Source of the DNA: Pseudomonadota bacterium | Lineage (GTDB): Bacteria > Pseudomonadota > Alphaproteobacteria > Sphingomonadales > Sphingomonadaceae | Length of the DNA stretch: 64,000 nucleotides | NCBI GenBank assembly: GCA_021847605.1 | Contig: JAJZQN010000003.1 | Location: 62,001 to 126,000 of the forward strand | Reading direction: 5' to 3' | Shown here: positions 1-8,814 of the stretch, piece by piece | How the letters are laid out: each line of letters starts with the position of its first letter | Numbering within the stretch: position 1 is the stretch's first letter | The notes under the pieces: generated by a model | What the model was told of the DNA's origin: nothing | Databases searched by the model: none | Seen by the model: only the letters and a program-made list of their open reading frames with translations | Program-made: the position numbers and the translations under genes

Positions 1-289
1 CCACGCTGCCTGCCAGCTTGACCGGATCGACTTCGCCCTGAAGGAAGTAGACCTGTTCGACCAGATCCTTGGGCCATGGCTGAAAGCGGAAGCTCTCCGG
101 ATCGAGGATGGTGCCGACCGGCAGCGCCTTGACCGCGACCAGCACATGGGGCTGATCTGCCTCGGTGGGCATGGACGCGGCATTGACCTGTGGCGATCCC
201 GACGAACTCAACATGCTGCGCGCAAGCAAGGCTGTAGTGACCGCTATGATAAGCGCCCCCACCAGCAGCACGATCTTCTTTGCATCCAT
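1..289 (-). CDS. cpaB: Flp pilus assembly protein CpaB, 3' part outside window
   Basis: The minus strand reads a 96-codon open start that runs off the window edge. It begins MDAKKIVLLVGALII, one N-terminal membrane segment (about residues 5-22), then a Ser/Gly-rich linker. From about residue 48 it continues 'HVLVAVKALPVGTIL', typical of the SAF domain of CpaB/RcpC, the periplasmic protein that supports assembly or stability of the Flp/Tad type IVb pilus. The prepilin peptidase gene cpaA lies immediately upstream on the same strand (51 nt gap), which is the usual cpaA-cpaB order. The track did not list this ORF because it has no stop in the window. The rest of the tad/cpa locus (cpaC, cpaE, cpaF and so on) is expected to the left but cannot be seen. 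Confidence 0.85.
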   Translation of the reverse strand, partial: MDAKKIVLLVGALIIAVTTALLARSMLSSSGSPQVNAASMPTEADQPHVLVAVKALPVGTILDPESFRFQPWPKDLVEQVYFLQGEVDPVKLAGSV

Positions 290-339
290 GACGAAATTCG
301 CTCCCTCAAGCGGGTATATTGCCCCTCAGGGCACACACA

Positions 340-813
340 TCACGCAAATTGGTTAAGATATCGTTCGCCAATCAGCCAAAGGGTGGCTAGGGATATGGCG
401 ACACCATAGGGTATCTCGGGTTGGCCCGGCTTTTTCCTGACGCGATGGTGGACCACCGTCAGCAGCGTCACGACGCCACCCAGTATCGCCATCAGCATCA
501 ACAGGCTGAGCGTCGTCTGCACCGAGAACCACAGGGCGAGCGCGCCCAGCAGCTTCACGTCGCCGCCGCCCATCATGCCCAATGCGAACAATCCGGCGAA
601 CAGGGCAAAGACGATGGCGCCCAGTAGCAACTGGATCGCCATGCCCGGCCAAGGGTCCAGCCCGTTTGCCAGCCACCATAAAGGGGCCAGCGCGGCGATG
701 GCTATGTTCAGGCGGTTGGAGATGATGCGCGAACGCAGGTCGGTGATCGCTGCGGCGATCAGCAACATGCATAGAGCGGCAATCAGGCCCAGTCTGAAAA
801 ATTCCCCCGACAT
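340..813 (-). CDS. cpaA: Prepilin peptidase CpaA (A24 family)
   Basis: This is a 157 aa, almost wholly hydrophobic protein with about four to five membrane segments. The two catalytic aspartates of type IV prepilin peptidases are visible: Asp25 in 'ITDLRSR' and Asp85 in the GxGD-type motif 'GGGDVK'. The length is that of the short TadV/CpaA form, which lacks the N-terminal methylase domain of PilD. It would cleave the leader of Flp prepilins at the inner membrane before pilus assembly. It lies directly upstream of cpaB. Its ATG is only 20 nt from the annotated ATG of the divergent hydrolase, so the shared promoter region is very short unless the hydrolase starts further in. Confidence 0.9.
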   Translation of the reverse strand: MSGEFFRLGLIAALCMLLIAAAITDLRSRIISNRLNIAIAALAPLWWLANGLDPWPGMAIQLLLGAIVFALFAGLFALGMMGGGDVKLLGALALWFSVQTTLSLLMLMAILGGVVTLLTVVHHRVRKKPGQPEIPYGVAISLATLWLIGERYLNQFA

Positions 814-833
814 GGGGACTTCATGTAGACCAT

Positions 834-1817
834 ATGACTTACCAAAGCGTAACCATGACCATTATGGATTCACCCGACTTGCCCCACCTTCCCTTCGACC
901 GGCGCGCCTGGCCCATGGGTGGCCTTCTCGATTACTGGACGGCGCCCGATGGCTGGCCGATCCGCCGTTATCGGCTGGGCAGCGGCGAACGGGGGCGCAT
1001 GCTCATTCTGAATGGGCGCGGCGACATGATCGAAAAATATCTGGAGGTGATCCAGCATTGGGCGGGACGGGGATGGGCCGTCACCAGCTTCGACTGGCGC
1101 GGACAGGGGGGGTCGGGCCGCCTGACGCCTGATCCGATGTGTGGCCATATCGATGATTTTGCGCACTGGATTGCGGATTTCAAAGCGCTGGCGGCGGATT
1201 GGCGGGCGGAAGGCAGCGGGCCGACGGCGATGCTGGGGCATAGCATGGGCGGCCATATGTTGCTCCGCGCCTTGGCAGAAGGGGCCATGCCGCCTGATGC
1301 CGCCATTGCCGTCGCGCCGATGCTGGGCCTGCACACCGCGCCCATGCCGCGATGGCTGGCGGTCGCGATCGCGCATGCGATGCTGGCGCTGGGTAAGGGG
1401 GAACATCAGGCCTGGACCCAGAAGGAGGGATCGGAACGGCAGCGGCGGATGCGGCAAAAACGCCTGACGCACGACCCGGAACGCTATGCCGACGAAATCT
1501 GGTGGCGCGATCATAGCCGCGACATCGCATTGGGACCGCCGAGTTGGAACTGGGTGGCACAGGCGCTCGATTCGACCCGTACTCTGGCAGAGGGGGATGG
1601 GCTGGCGCGGCTGACGGTCCCTCTGCTGATCCTGGCGGCGGAAACCGATCGACTGGTGTCCACCCCGGCCATTCGTGCGGTGGCCGCCCGCATTGCAGGC
1701 GCCCGGCTGCATGTCTATGGGGCAGAGGCTGCGCATGAAATCCTGCGGGAACTGGACCTTGTCCGGCTCGACGCGCTGGCCCGCATCGACGCCTTTCTGG
1801 ACGAGGTTGCCCGTTGA
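834..1817 (+). CDS. Alpha/beta hydrolase, lysophospholipase (PldB-like)
   Basis: This 327 aa protein has the nucleophile elbow 'GHSMGG' (Ser137 from the first ATG), an upstream 'SFDWRGQGGSGR' strand-loop and a late 'AAHEIL' that could hold the catalytic His. This pattern matches the serine aminopeptidase S33/lysophospholipase L2 (PldB) group, which hydrolyses lysophospholipids or monoacylglycerols. I see no signal peptide, so it is probably cytoplasmic. The start is uncertain: the ATG at 834 leaves almost no room for a promoter next to cpaA, while the in-frame ATG at 864 (MDSPDLPHLP) fits better. Its stop overlaps the TTG start of the next gene by 4 nt, so the two are probably translationally coupled. 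Confidence 0.8.
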   Translation: MTYQSVTMTIMDSPDLPHLPFDRRAWPMGGLLDYWTAPDGWPIRRYRLGSGERGRMLILNGRGDMIEKYLEVIQHWAGRGWAVTSFDWRGQGGSGRLTPDPMCGHIDDFAHWIADFKALAADWRAEGSGPTAMLGHSMGGHMLLRALAEGAMPPDAAIAVAPMLGLHTAPMPRWLAVAIAHAMLALGKGEHQAWTQKEGSERQRRMRQKRLTHDPERYADEIWWRDHSRDIALGPPSWNWVAQALDSTRTLAEGDGLARLTVPLLILAAETDRLVSTPAIRAVAARIAGARLHVYGAEAAHEILRELDLVRLDALARIDAFLDEVAR

Positions 1818-2917
1818 ATCATCCCGACATCGTCGTCATCGGTGCAGGCATTGCGGGCGCCAGTCTGGGCGCGGAGCTGGCGGGTGACGCCAATGTCCTG
1901 ATGCTGGAGATGGAGGATCGGCCCGGCTATCATGCCAGCGGGCGATCGGTGGCTTTCTGGGAAGAAACCTATGGCGGCCCGGCGATACAGCCGTTGACCA
2001 CCGCATCGGGACCGATGCTGGCCAGCCCCGACCCTGATTTTCATGAGGGCAGCCTTCTGTCGCCGCGCCGGACGCTGCATATCGGCCGTGCAGCGGATGA
2101 GGATGCGCGCGATGCGATGATCGCGGCCTTCGCCGGCAAGGTCGATCTTCAGATCATTGATCCCTCCACGCTGGTGCCGGGATTGCGGCCCGAATGGACG
2201 CTGGGTCTGCTGGAGGCAAGCTGTCAGGACATTGACGTCGCGGCGCTTCATCAGGCCTATTTGCGCCAGTTTCGCAGGCGAGGTGGTCAATTGCGCCTGT
2301 CGGCAGGACTGGAATCCGCCCGGCGAGAAGGCGATGGCTGGCGCATCGAAACGCGCGACGGCACCATTCATTGCGGCATGCTGATTAATGCGGCAGGTGC
2401 CTGGGCGGACGCGGTGGCGCTGCGGTGCGGCGTGCCCCCGGTCGGGATTATGCCGTTGCGGCGGACGGTTGTGCAACTGCGCGTCCCGACCTTGCCATCG
2501 CCCGACCTTCCGCTGGTGATGGACCTGCGTGAACAATTTTATTTCAAGCCGGAGGGGCAAGGGCGCGTCTGGCTGACCCCCCATGATGAGGAGCCGTCGC
2601 CGCCCTGTGACGCTGCACCCGAGGAACTGGCCGTGGCACAAGCGATCGCCCGGTTCGGGGAAGCGGTGGATTGGCCCATTGGTGGCATAGACCATGAATG
2701 GGCTGGCCTGCGCAGTTTCGCGCCCGACCGCGTGCCGGTCTATGGCTTCGAGCCGGAAGAGCTGCGTTTCTTCTGGTTCGCGGGGCAGGGCGGTTTCGGC
2801 TTTCAGACGGCGCCGGCCGCCGCGCTGCTGGCCGCTGCTCTGGTCAAGGGAAAGGCGACCCCTTCGGCCATTGCGGGCATCGACGCGGCGCTCTATCGTC
2901 CGGAACGGTTTCGGTAG
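1814..2917 (+). CDS. FAD-dependent oxidoreductase (DAO/glycine oxidase family)
   Basis: This 367 aa protein has the Rossmann dinucleotide-binding motif 'GAGIAG' at residues 10-15 and a C-terminal FAD-binding block 'FWFAGQGGFGFQTAPA' typical of the D-amino-acid oxidase/sarcosine oxidase family. Such enzymes oxidise secondary or D-amino acids, or similar CH-NH or CH-OH substrates; the substrate cannot be read from sequence. The start codon is TTG and overlaps the stop of the hydrolase gene (TTGA), so the pair is one transcription unit. The N-terminal MNHPDIVVIGAGIAG makes the TTG the natural start, because little sequence is needed before the first beta strand. No export signal is seen. Confidence 0.85.
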   Translation: MNHPDIVVIGAGIAGASLGAELAGDANVLMLEMEDRPGYHASGRSVAFWEETYGGPAIQPLTTASGPMLASPDPDFHEGSLLSPRRTLHIGRAADEDARDAMIAAFAGKVDLQIIDPSTLVPGLRPEWTLGLLEASCQDIDVAALHQAYLRQFRRRGGQLRLSAGLESARREGDGWRIETRDGTIHCGMLINAAGAWADAVALRCGVPPVGIMPLRRTVVQLRVPTLPSPDLPLVMDLREQFYFKPEGQGRVWLTPHDEEPSPPCDAAPEELAVAQAIARFGEAVDWPIGGIDHEWAGLRSFAPDRVPVYGFEPEELRFFWFAGQGGFGFQTAPAAALLAAALVKGKATPSAIAGIDAALYRPERFR

Positions 2918-2941
2918 CGAAATACTTGAAGGAGTATGCCC

Positions 2942-3118
2942 ATGGCGCACAAATTCGTGATCGAGAAGAACAAGGCAGGCGAGTTCGTCGCGAAGTTCAA
3001 ATATAATAGCGAACTGATCTTCTGGACGGAGGGCTATGCCAGCAAGGCTGGCGCAAAGAACGCCATCGAATCCATCCTGAAGAACGGTCCCGGCGCCCCG
3101 ATCGAGGAAGCCGAGTAA
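2942..3118 (+). CDS. DUF1508/YegP-family small protein
   Basis: This is a 58 aa protein beginning MAHKFVIEKNKAGEF. It has the short beta-rich repeat typical of DUF1508 (UPF0339, YegP): 'FKYNSELIFWTEGYASKAGAKNAIESI'. Members usually carry two such repeats; this one has a single copy. Function in the family is not established. I moved the start from the track ATG (2936) to the ATG at 2942 because the strong AAGGAG at about 2929-2934 sits 7 nt before 2942 but only 1 nt before 2936. It follows the FAD oxidoreductase by 24 nt and may share its transcript. Confidence 0.8.
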   Translation: MAHKFVIEKNKAGEFVAKFKYNSELIFWTEGYASKAGAKNAIESILKNGPGAPIEEAE

Positions 3119-3125
3119 AAAGCGA

Positions 3126-4436
3126 CTATCCGCGTATCGCTCGTCGGCTGGCCAGACCCATCATGGCAAAGCCGGCGAGCGAAGCGACGACATTGGCCAT
3201 CGCTGCCCCGCGCGTGCCATAAAGCGGCAAGAGCGCCGCCTGAAGCCCCAGCAGCAGCAGCGTCGATACAAAGGTGATGCGCAGCGACAGGCCCGCCCGG
3301 TCGGTCGCCATCAGCAGCGGGCGATAACTGACCCCGATCAGGTCGATACAGGCCGATATGCCCAGCAGTACCAGCAACGGATAGGCGGCAATGAATTCAT
3401 GGCCCGCCACCAGTCCCAGCAGCGGACGGCCGATGGTCACGATCAGCAGGATGATGACCGCGCCCGCCGCCAGCGCGAGTCGATTGGTACGGCGGAACAG
3501 GGCGTCCAGCGCCTCGCCGCCATGGCTTGCATGAGTGCGCGACAATTCGACGAAGATGCTGCGGGACAGCAGGCTGGAAATCTTGGTCAGCGAATTGGCA
3601 AGCTGATTGGCAAGGCGATAGAGGCCCGCGCCGGTGGGGCCGACGAACAGGCCGACGATCAATACCGCGACCTGCTGCCCCACCGACGACAAGGTGGTTT
3701 GCAGGTTGGTGGCGGTCAGGAAACCGACGATGCCCGGATTTTCATGCCGCGCATCCATGGCCCGTCCGGCGGTCCAGCGGCCAAGGCGTCCGGCTCCGAC
3801 CCGCAACGCCAGCCACCAATAGGCCAGTGCGCAAAGCAGTTCGGAAAACGCCCAGGCGATCAGATAGCCGGTGATCGTCGGCATCAGCAGCAGGGCGATG
3901 CCCGCGCCGATCATCCGCCCGACCGGGATCATGGTTTCGGCGAAAGCGGCCGAATCGAAACGGTCGAACAGGCGCAGCACGCCCGTCGGGCTGGACCTTA
4001 TGGTAATCATCATCACCATGCAGAACAGCCATGCCTGAAGCCCCATGCCGGGCGGCAATTCCAGCAGATTGTGAAACGCGACGATGATGACCGCCGCGAT
4101 CAGGCCACCTACCGCAGCGGACGCAAGGTCGATCAGGATGCAGAATCGTAAAACCCGGTTCAGCGCATCGCCATCGTCATTGGTCAGATGTTGCTGGCCG
4201 TAACGCACCACAATCTGCCAGCTATCGAAACTGACGATGGTCTTGATGACGGTGGCGGCGCTCAGCACCAGTGCAAAACGGCCGAAATCCGCGACCCCCA
4301 GCGTTCGTGTCACAATGGCGAGATAGGCCAGGGACAGCACGCCACCCACGCCCTTGCCGCCCAGCAGCCAGCCGGTATTGGCCAGAATGCGCGAGAAACC
4401 GTCCTGCGCTCCGGCGGGCCTGCCCTTCCACTTCAC
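3126..4436 (-). CDS. Polysaccharide/lipid flippase, Wzx-like (MOP superfamily)
   Basis: This 436 aa protein has about twelve hydrophobic segments and no signal peptide. The N-terminal 'NTGWLLGGKGVGGVLSLAYLAIVTRTLGVADFGRFALV' region (quoted in part) is characteristic of RfbX/Wzx O-antigen flippases in the MOP superfamily. It would move a lipid-linked glycan or polar lipid across the inner membrane. The start appears to be GTG. The gene is divergent from a LicC-like nucleotidyltransferase 100 nt away, which suggests the two act on one surface glycan or polar-lipid product, although no glycosyltransferase is present here. Substrate unknown. Confidence 0.8.
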   Translation of the reverse strand: MKWKGRPAGAQDGFSRILANTGWLLGGKGVGGVLSLAYLAIVTRTLGVADFGRFALVLSAATVIKTIVSFDSWQIVVRYGQQHLTNDDGDALNRVLRFCILIDLASAAVGGLIAAVIIVAFHNLLELPPGMGLQAWLFCMVMMITIRSSPTGVLRLFDRFDSAAFAETMIPVGRMIGAGIALLLMPTITGYLIAWAFSELLCALAYWWLALRVGAGRLGRWTAGRAMDARHENPGIVGFLTATNLQTTLSSVGQQVAVLIVGLFVGPTGAGLYRLANQLANSLTKISSLLSRSIFVELSRTHASHGGEALDALFRRTNRLALAAGAVIILLIVTIGRPLLGLVAGHEFIAAYPLLVLLGISACIDLIGVSYRPLLMATDRAGLSLRITFVSTLLLLGLQAALLPLYGTRGAAMANVVASLAGFAMMGLASRRAIRG

Positions 4437-4538
4437 GATGCTTTGATGCCTTCTGTCGTCTGCGCGCCTATCTAGGCGTAGTAGATGTCAGATTGAAGCC
4501 GCCTTTTTTTCGGCCAAATTCCATTCTAATGGGCGGGC

Positions 4539-5306
4539 ATGACCATCCGCAAAGCCATCATCCTGTCGGCGGGCCAAGGCTCGCGCCTGTTGCCGCTGAC
4601 CCGCGACGTGCCCAAATGCATGATCGATTTCAACGGCCGCACCCTCATCAGCTGGCAAATCGCCGCGCTGGCGGCCAATGGCGTGACCGACATCGTGGTC
4701 GTCACCGGCTTCCGCACCGAACGGGTGGAGGATCATGCCCTGCAACTCTATCGCGACACCGGCGCGCGCATCCGCACCCTGTTCAACCCCTTCTTTCAGG
4801 TCGCCGATAACCTCGGCACCTGCTGGATCGCACGGGAAGAGATGGATGAGGACTTCATCATCCTGAACGGCGATACCATCGTGTCGGATGAGATCGTCGC
4901 AAAGCTGATCGCCGGGGCGCAGGATGCGATCACCGTCACGGTGGACGTGAAGGCGGGCGACTATGATGACGATGATATGAAGGTGAACCGCGACGCCAGC
5001 GGCCGCCTGCATGCCATCGGCAAGCGGTTGCTGCCGCCCGATACTAACGCCGAATCGATCGGCATGCTGGCCTTCACCGGGGAAGGCCCGGCGATCTTCC
5101 GCAATCAGGTGGATCAGATGATGCGGACGCCCGAAGGGGTGGAGCGCTGGTATCTGCGCGCCATTGACATCATCGCCAAGGGCAACCGCGTCGGCACCGT
5201 GTCCATCGAAGGGCTGGACTGGCAGGAAGTCGACTTCCCGCAGGATGTGGAAGCCGCCAACGCGCTGACCGCACGCTGGGTCGCCGAAGGGCGCTATACG
5301 GGCTGA
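4539..5306 (+). CDS. Sugar/choline-phosphate nucleotidyltransferase (LicC-like)
   Basis: This 255 aa single-domain nucleotidyltransferase starts with the NTP-binding signature 'SAGQGSRLLPLT' (residues 10-21), followed by 'PKCMIDFNGRTLISW' with the conserved Lys. It has the metal-binding 'LNGDTI' (Asp112) and a 'DWQEVDFPQDVEAA' C-terminus. These features and the length match the phosphocholine cytidylyltransferase (LicC)/glucose-1-phosphate thymidylyltransferase-like group. It would join an NTP to a phosphorylated alcohol or sugar. The divergent flippase hints at a surface glycan or inositol/choline-type lipid pathway. The exact substrate is not determinable here. Confidence 0.78.
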   Translation: MTIRKAIILSAGQGSRLLPLTRDVPKCMIDFNGRTLISWQIAALAANGVTDIVVVTGFRTERVEDHALQLYRDTGARIRTLFNPFFQVADNLGTCWIAREEMDEDFIILNGDTIVSDEIVAKLIAGAQDAITVTVDVKAGDYDDDDMKVNRDASGRLHAIGKRLLPPDTNAESIGMLAFTGEGPAIFRNQVDQMMRTPEGVERWYLRAIDIIAKGNRVGTVSIEGLDWQEVDFPQDVEAANALTARWVAEGRYTG

Positions 5307-5320
5307 CGACTTGCTGAATG

Positions 5321-5354
5321 CCGTTCGTTTCGAGCGAAGTCGAGAAACGAACGG
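5321..5354. repeat. REP-like palindrome, sphingomonad repeat copy 1
   Basis: An 11 bp perfect inverted repeat CCGTTCGTTTC / GAAACGAACGG flanks a 12 nt loop GAGCGAAGTCGA. Variant copies of the same CCGTTCG(T/C)TTCGAGCG...TCGAGAA sequence occur at 19304, 22095 and (reversed) 22121 in this window. It lies between the convergent nucleotidyltransferase and purL genes. Confidence 0.8.
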
Positions 5355-5370
5355 ATCAAACTATCGCTTA

Positions 5371-5413
5371 ATGAAGAAGGGCGCCGGATCATCGATCCCG
5401 CGCCCTTCTTCAT
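5371..5413. terminator. Hairpin between convergent genes, possible bidirectional terminator
   Basis: A perfect 14 bp stem ATGAAGAAGGGCGC / GCGCCCTTCTTCAT with a 15 nt loop ends one base before the purL stop codon. No clear T-run follows on either strand, so rho-independent function is only probable. Confidence 0.5.
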
Positions 5414-5414
5414 A

Positions 5415-7649
5415 TCAGTTGTTCATCAGCGCCGGGAAGAAGCCCTCATGGGCATGGCGCAGATCGCTGAGCGTGGCCCAGCCGATATTCTCGTCCGCAT
5501 TGCCCACTGTCACGGCCTCGCCGCCGGTCACGCCGATGCGGGTCGCGGGAATGCCGGCGGCCTGCGCGCGGGCGATGATCGCGGCGGCATCGCCGGTCAC
5601 GACATAGCGGCCCTGATCTTCACCGAACATCTGCGCGACGAGCAGCGTGTCATTGTCCCAGTCGGGTTCGATAGTCGCGCCGACCTTGCCCGCCAGCGCC
5701 ATTTCCGCGATCGTGACCAACAGACCGCCGTCCGATACGTCATGCACGGCATTGACCTCGCCAGCGCCGACCAGCGCGCGGACCAGATCGGCGGCCTGAC
5801 GTTCACGGCTCAGGTCGACGCTGGGCGCATCGCCCGCCTCGCGGCCCTGCACTTCGCGCAGCCACAGAGACTGGCCGAGGTGAACGGCGGTATCGCCGAT
5901 CAGGACGATGTCCTGCCCCTCACCCTTGAACGCGACGGTCGCCATCACGTCGATATTCGCCAGCAGGCCGATGCCGCCGATGGCCGGGGTCGGCAGGATC
6001 GCCGAACCGCCGCCGGTCGCCTTCGATTCATTGTAGAGCGATACGTTGCCCGACACGATCGGGAAGTCGAGCGCGCGGCAGGCATCGCCCATGCCTTCCA
6101 GACAGCCGGTCAGCTGCGCCATGATTTCGGGGCGCTGCGGATTGGCGAAGTTCAGGCAGTTGGTGACGGCCAGCGGGGTGGAGCCCACGGCAGACAGGTT
6201 GCGATAGCATTCGGCAATCGCCTGCTTGCCGCCTTCATAGGGGTCGGCATAGCAATAGCGCGGGGTGCAATCGGTGCTGATCGCAATGCCCTTGCCGCTG
6301 CCATGGACGCGCACGACGGCGGCGTCGCCACCGGGGCGCTGCACCGTGTCGGCGCCGACCGTATGGTCATATTGTTCCCAGATCCAGCGACGGCTGGCAA
6401 TGTCCGGCGACCCCATCAGCGTCACCAGATCGGCGCCGATGTCGTCGCTTTCGCCGATTTCGCCCAGCGGCTCGACCTTCGACCACAGCTTATACTCGTC
6501 CTTCGGCATGGAGGGACGGTCATAGAGCGGCGCATCGTCGGCCAGCGGAGCCAGCGGAATGTCGCAGACGATTTCGCCCTTATGCTCCAGCACCATGCGG
6601 CCGGTGTCGGTGACATGGCCGATGACGGCGAAGTCCAGTTCCCACTTTTTGAAGATGGCCTCGGCAAAGGCTTCGCGGCCGGGCTTCAGCACCATGAGCA
6701 TGCGCTCCTGGCTTTCCGACAGCATCATCTCATAGGTGGTCATGCCGGTTTCGCGCTGCGGCACGTCGTCCATCTTCAGGTGGATGCCGACGCCGCCCTT
6801 CGACGCCATTTCCACCGAGGAGGAGGTGAGGCCGGCCGCGCCCATATCCTGAATGGCGACGATCGCGTCGGACGCCATCAGTTCAAGGCATGCCTCGATC
6901 AGCAGCTTTTCGGTGAAGGGGTCGCCCACCTGCACGGTCGGACGCTTGGCATCGGCGTCGTCGCCGAAATCGGCCGACGCCATGGTCGCGCCATGGATGC
7001 CGTCACGGCCGGTCTTGGACCCTACATAGACGATCGGATTGCCGACGCCCGATGCGGCCGAATAGAAAATCTTGTCGGTGTCGGCGACGCCCACGGTCAT
7101 CGCGTTGACCAGAATATTGCCGTCATAGGCCGGGTGGAAATTCACTTCGCCACCCACGGTCGGCACGCCGACGCAATTGCCATAGCCGCCAATGCCATGC
7201 ACCACGCCGCTGATCAGATGCTTCATCTTGGGGTGGTCGGGGCGGCCGAAGCGCAGGGCATTCATGTTCGCGACCGGACGCGCGCCCATGGTGAACACGT
7301 CGCGCAAAATGCCGCCGACGCCCGTCGCCGCGCCCTGATAGGGTTCGATATAGGATGGGTGGTTATGGCTCTCCATCTTGAAGATGGCGGCCTGACCATC
7401 GCCGATGTCGACCACGCCGGCATTTTCGCCGGGACCGCAAATCACCTGCGGGCCTTTGGTGGGCAGCTTCATCAGATGGATTTTCGATGATTTATAGGAG
7501 CAATGCTCCGACCACATGACGGAGAAAATACCGAGTTCGGTCAGGTTCGGCTCACGGCCGATCGCCTTCAGTACGCGGTCATATTCTTCCGGGCTGAGGC
7601 CATGTTCGGCGACGATTTCCGGGGTGATCTGGGATGCGGTGCTGGACAT
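5415..7649 (-). CDS. purL: Phosphoribosylformylglycinamidine synthase subunit PurL
   Basis: This 744 aa protein matches the length of small PurL, the ATP-dependent synthase subunit that converts FGAR to FGAM in purine synthesis with PurS and PurQ. Landmarks are '[12 protein letters not shown]' near residue 45, the catalytic-histidine/metal segment '[19 protein letters not shown]' near residue 90, and '[20 protein letters not shown]' in the middle. Two AIRS-like halves are recognisable. Neither purQ nor purS is adjacent. The ATG at 7649 is the standard N-terminus. Cytoplasmic. Confidence 0.97.
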   Translation of the reverse strand: MSSTASQITPEIVAEHGLSPEEYDRVLKAIGREPNLTELGIFSVMWSEHCSYKSSKIHLMKLPTKGPQVICGPGENAGVVDIGDGQAAIFKMESHNHPSYIEPYQGAATGVGGILRDVFTMGARPVANMNALRFGRPDHPKMKHLISGVVHGIGGYGNCVGVPTVGGEVNFHPAYDGNILVNAMTVGVADTDKIFYSAASGVGNPIVYVGSKTGRDGIHGATMASADFGDDADAKRPTVQVGDPFTEKLLIEACLELMASDAIVAIQDMGAAGLTSSSVEMASKGGVGIHLKMDDVPQRETGMTTYEMMLSESQERMLMVLKPGREAFAEAIFKKWELDFAVIGHVTDTGRMVLEHKGEIVCDIPLAPLADDAPLYDRPSMPKDEYKLWSKVEPLGEIGESDDIGADLVTLMGSPDIASRRWIWEQYDHTVGADTVQRPGGDAAVVRVHGSGKGIAISTDCTPRYCYADPYEGGKQAIAECYRNLSAVGSTPLAVTNCLNFANPQRPEIMAQLTGCLEGMGDACRALDFPIVSGNVSLYNESKATGGGSAILPTPAIGGIGLLANIDVMATVAFKGEGQDIVLIGDTAVHLGQSLWLREVQGREAGDAPSVDLSRERQAADLVRALVGAGEVNAVHDVSDGGLLVTIAEMALAGKVGATIEPDWDNDTLLVAQMFGEDQGRYVVTGDAAAIIARAQAAGIPATRIGVTGGEAVTVGNADENIGWATLSDLRHAHEGFFPALMNN

Positions 7650-7684
7650 GCCCGCGCCTTTAGCGGGGGCGTGTCCGAATCACA

Positions 7685-7723
7685 ATGGGGCGCGGCACCC
7701 CTGACGGATGTGCCGCGCCCCAT
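7685..7723. terminator. GC-rich hairpin between purL and glycine-zipper gene
   Basis: A perfect 14 bp inverted repeat ATGGGGCGCGGCAC / GTGCCGCGCCCCAT with an 11 nt loop sits 21 nt after the stop of the upstream minus-strand gene. No T-run follows in that direction. It is plausibly a terminator or mRNA-stabilising hairpin. Confidence 0.5.
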
Positions 7724-7744
7724 ATTCGTTCTTTCTGCGCCGGG

Positions 7745-8080
7745 TTAGCAGCTACCGTTGCGATCGATGGCGCGGCCGGCGAGGGCGCCTGCACCTGCGC
7801 CCACGACGGTGCCGGTGGCGCGATCGCCGCGGGTGTCGACGGCCCGGCCCAGCAGCGCGCCGGCTACGCCACCCAGCAGCAGGCCGGTGGTGCCGCCCGA
7901 CTTGCGGCAGCGATAGTCGCCACGATAGCCGCGACGGTCGTCATGGCGGCGATAGTCGCGGCCGCGATCGTCGCGATGCCAGCCGCGATCATGGTCACGG
8001 GCAAAAGACGTCGCCGGAACGGTGGCGCTGACGGTGGCGGCGCCCATGGCGATAGCCATGATGGATTTGCTGAACTTCAT
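7745..8080 (-). CDS. Exported glycine-zipper 2TM-domain protein
   Basis: This 111 aa protein has an N-terminal signal peptide (about residues 1-28, MKFSKSIMAIAMGAATVSA...), then a charged Arg/Asp/His/Tyr-rich stretch 'DHDRGWHRDDRGRDYRRHDD'. A glycine-zipper region follows, 'GLLLGGVAGALLGRAVD...VVGAGAGALAGRAID'. This is the 17 kDa surface antigen/glycine zipper 2TM architecture of envelope proteins. No lipobox Cys is seen at the signal cleavage site; the Cys residues are internal and C-terminal. Role unknown, presumably periplasmic or outer-membrane associated. Confidence 0.75.
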   Translation of the reverse strand: MKFSKSIMAIAMGAATVSATVPATSFARDHDRGWHRDDRGRDYRRHDDRRGYRGDYRCRKSGGTTGLLLGGVAGALLGRAVDTRGDRATGTVVGAGAGALAGRAIDRNGSC

Positions 8081-8195
8081 GATCTTTTTCCTCGACCTTT
8101 ATCCTGTGATTCGAGGATTGCCATGAACGGCGTGGCACAAGCCTGAACCGCTTCGTTATCTGCTGTTCAGGAAAGCGCTCAAAGCTGGCGGATAT

Positions 8196-8226
8196 AAAAA
8201 GGGCCGAACCTGTGAAGGTCCGGCCC
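8196..8226 (-). terminator. Rho-independent terminator for the lipoprotein gene
   Basis: On the minus strand GGGCCGGACCT / AGGTTCGGCCC forms an 11 bp stem with one mismatch and a short loop, followed by TTTTTAT. It lies 25 nt past the stop of the lipoprotein gene at 8252. Confidence 0.8.
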
Positions 8227-8251
8227 GCTATTGTCCCGATTTATGTAAAGA

Positions 8252-8635
8252 TCAGACGTGGCAGGCCTGTGCAGCCTTGCCCGGCACGGTGATCGTGACC
8301 TTGTCACCCGAACCATCGACGGTGAAACCACCCTCGGCCGTGAAGGGCTGGCCAGCTTCCGGGGCGGACAGCTTGGTCGGGGTTCCGGCCTTTTCGGTGC
8401 GCAGCAGCGCCGTCTTGTCGTCGCTCATATAGTCGACGAAGATCAGGCTGTTGTCCTTGCAGCGGAACTGCTTGTTGGCCTTGACCGACGGCGGCAGCTC
8501 GACCGGCGCCGCATTGGCAAGCTGGTTGGCCATGGGGTCGGCCGGGCCGCCCACGACTTCGGGTTCGTCACTCTTGTTGCAGGCCGACAGCAGGGTCAGG
8601 CCGGCAACGGCGATCAGGGGGAGATAAGATTTCAT
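8252..8635 (-). CDS. Small lipoprotein, MliC-like
   Basis: This 127 aa protein begins MKSYLPLIAVAGLTLLSAC, with a lipobox LSAC whose Cys is residue 19. After a linker, 'FRCKDNSLIFVDYMSDDKTALL...' resembles the MliC fold (membrane-bound inhibitor of C-type lysozyme): one beta-rich domain with two Cys that could pair (FRC and the C-terminal QACHV). The resemblance is from pattern only. I trimmed the start from 8698 to the ATG at 8635 because the extra residues precede a perfect lipoprotein signal. Probably an outer-membrane lipoprotein facing the periplasm. Confidence 0.65.
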   Translation of the reverse strand: MKSYLPLIAVAGLTLLSACNKSDEPEVVGGPADPMANQLANAAPVELPPSVKANKQFRCKDNSLIFVDYMSDDKTALLRTEKAGTPTKLSAPEAGQPFTAEGGFTVDGSGDKVTITVPGKAAQACHV

Positions 8636-8814
8636 AGCGATCCTTTTATGTGCATGTGCAACATGGGGGTCAACGCAAAAACGGCCATTGTCCGCCATGC
8701 GGTTGGTATGACGTCATGACGTTTTGATGACATACGCTCCCGCAATGCATCATTCGTCCGGGCAACTGGCGCGCGGACTTGACCGGGGGTGTGGTGGCGG
8801 TCAATGGATGCGGC

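Noticed and set aside
5448-7490. 680 aa plus-strand ORF
   Set aside because: It is antisense to purL; His/Arg/Ala-rich low-information translation, no domain.
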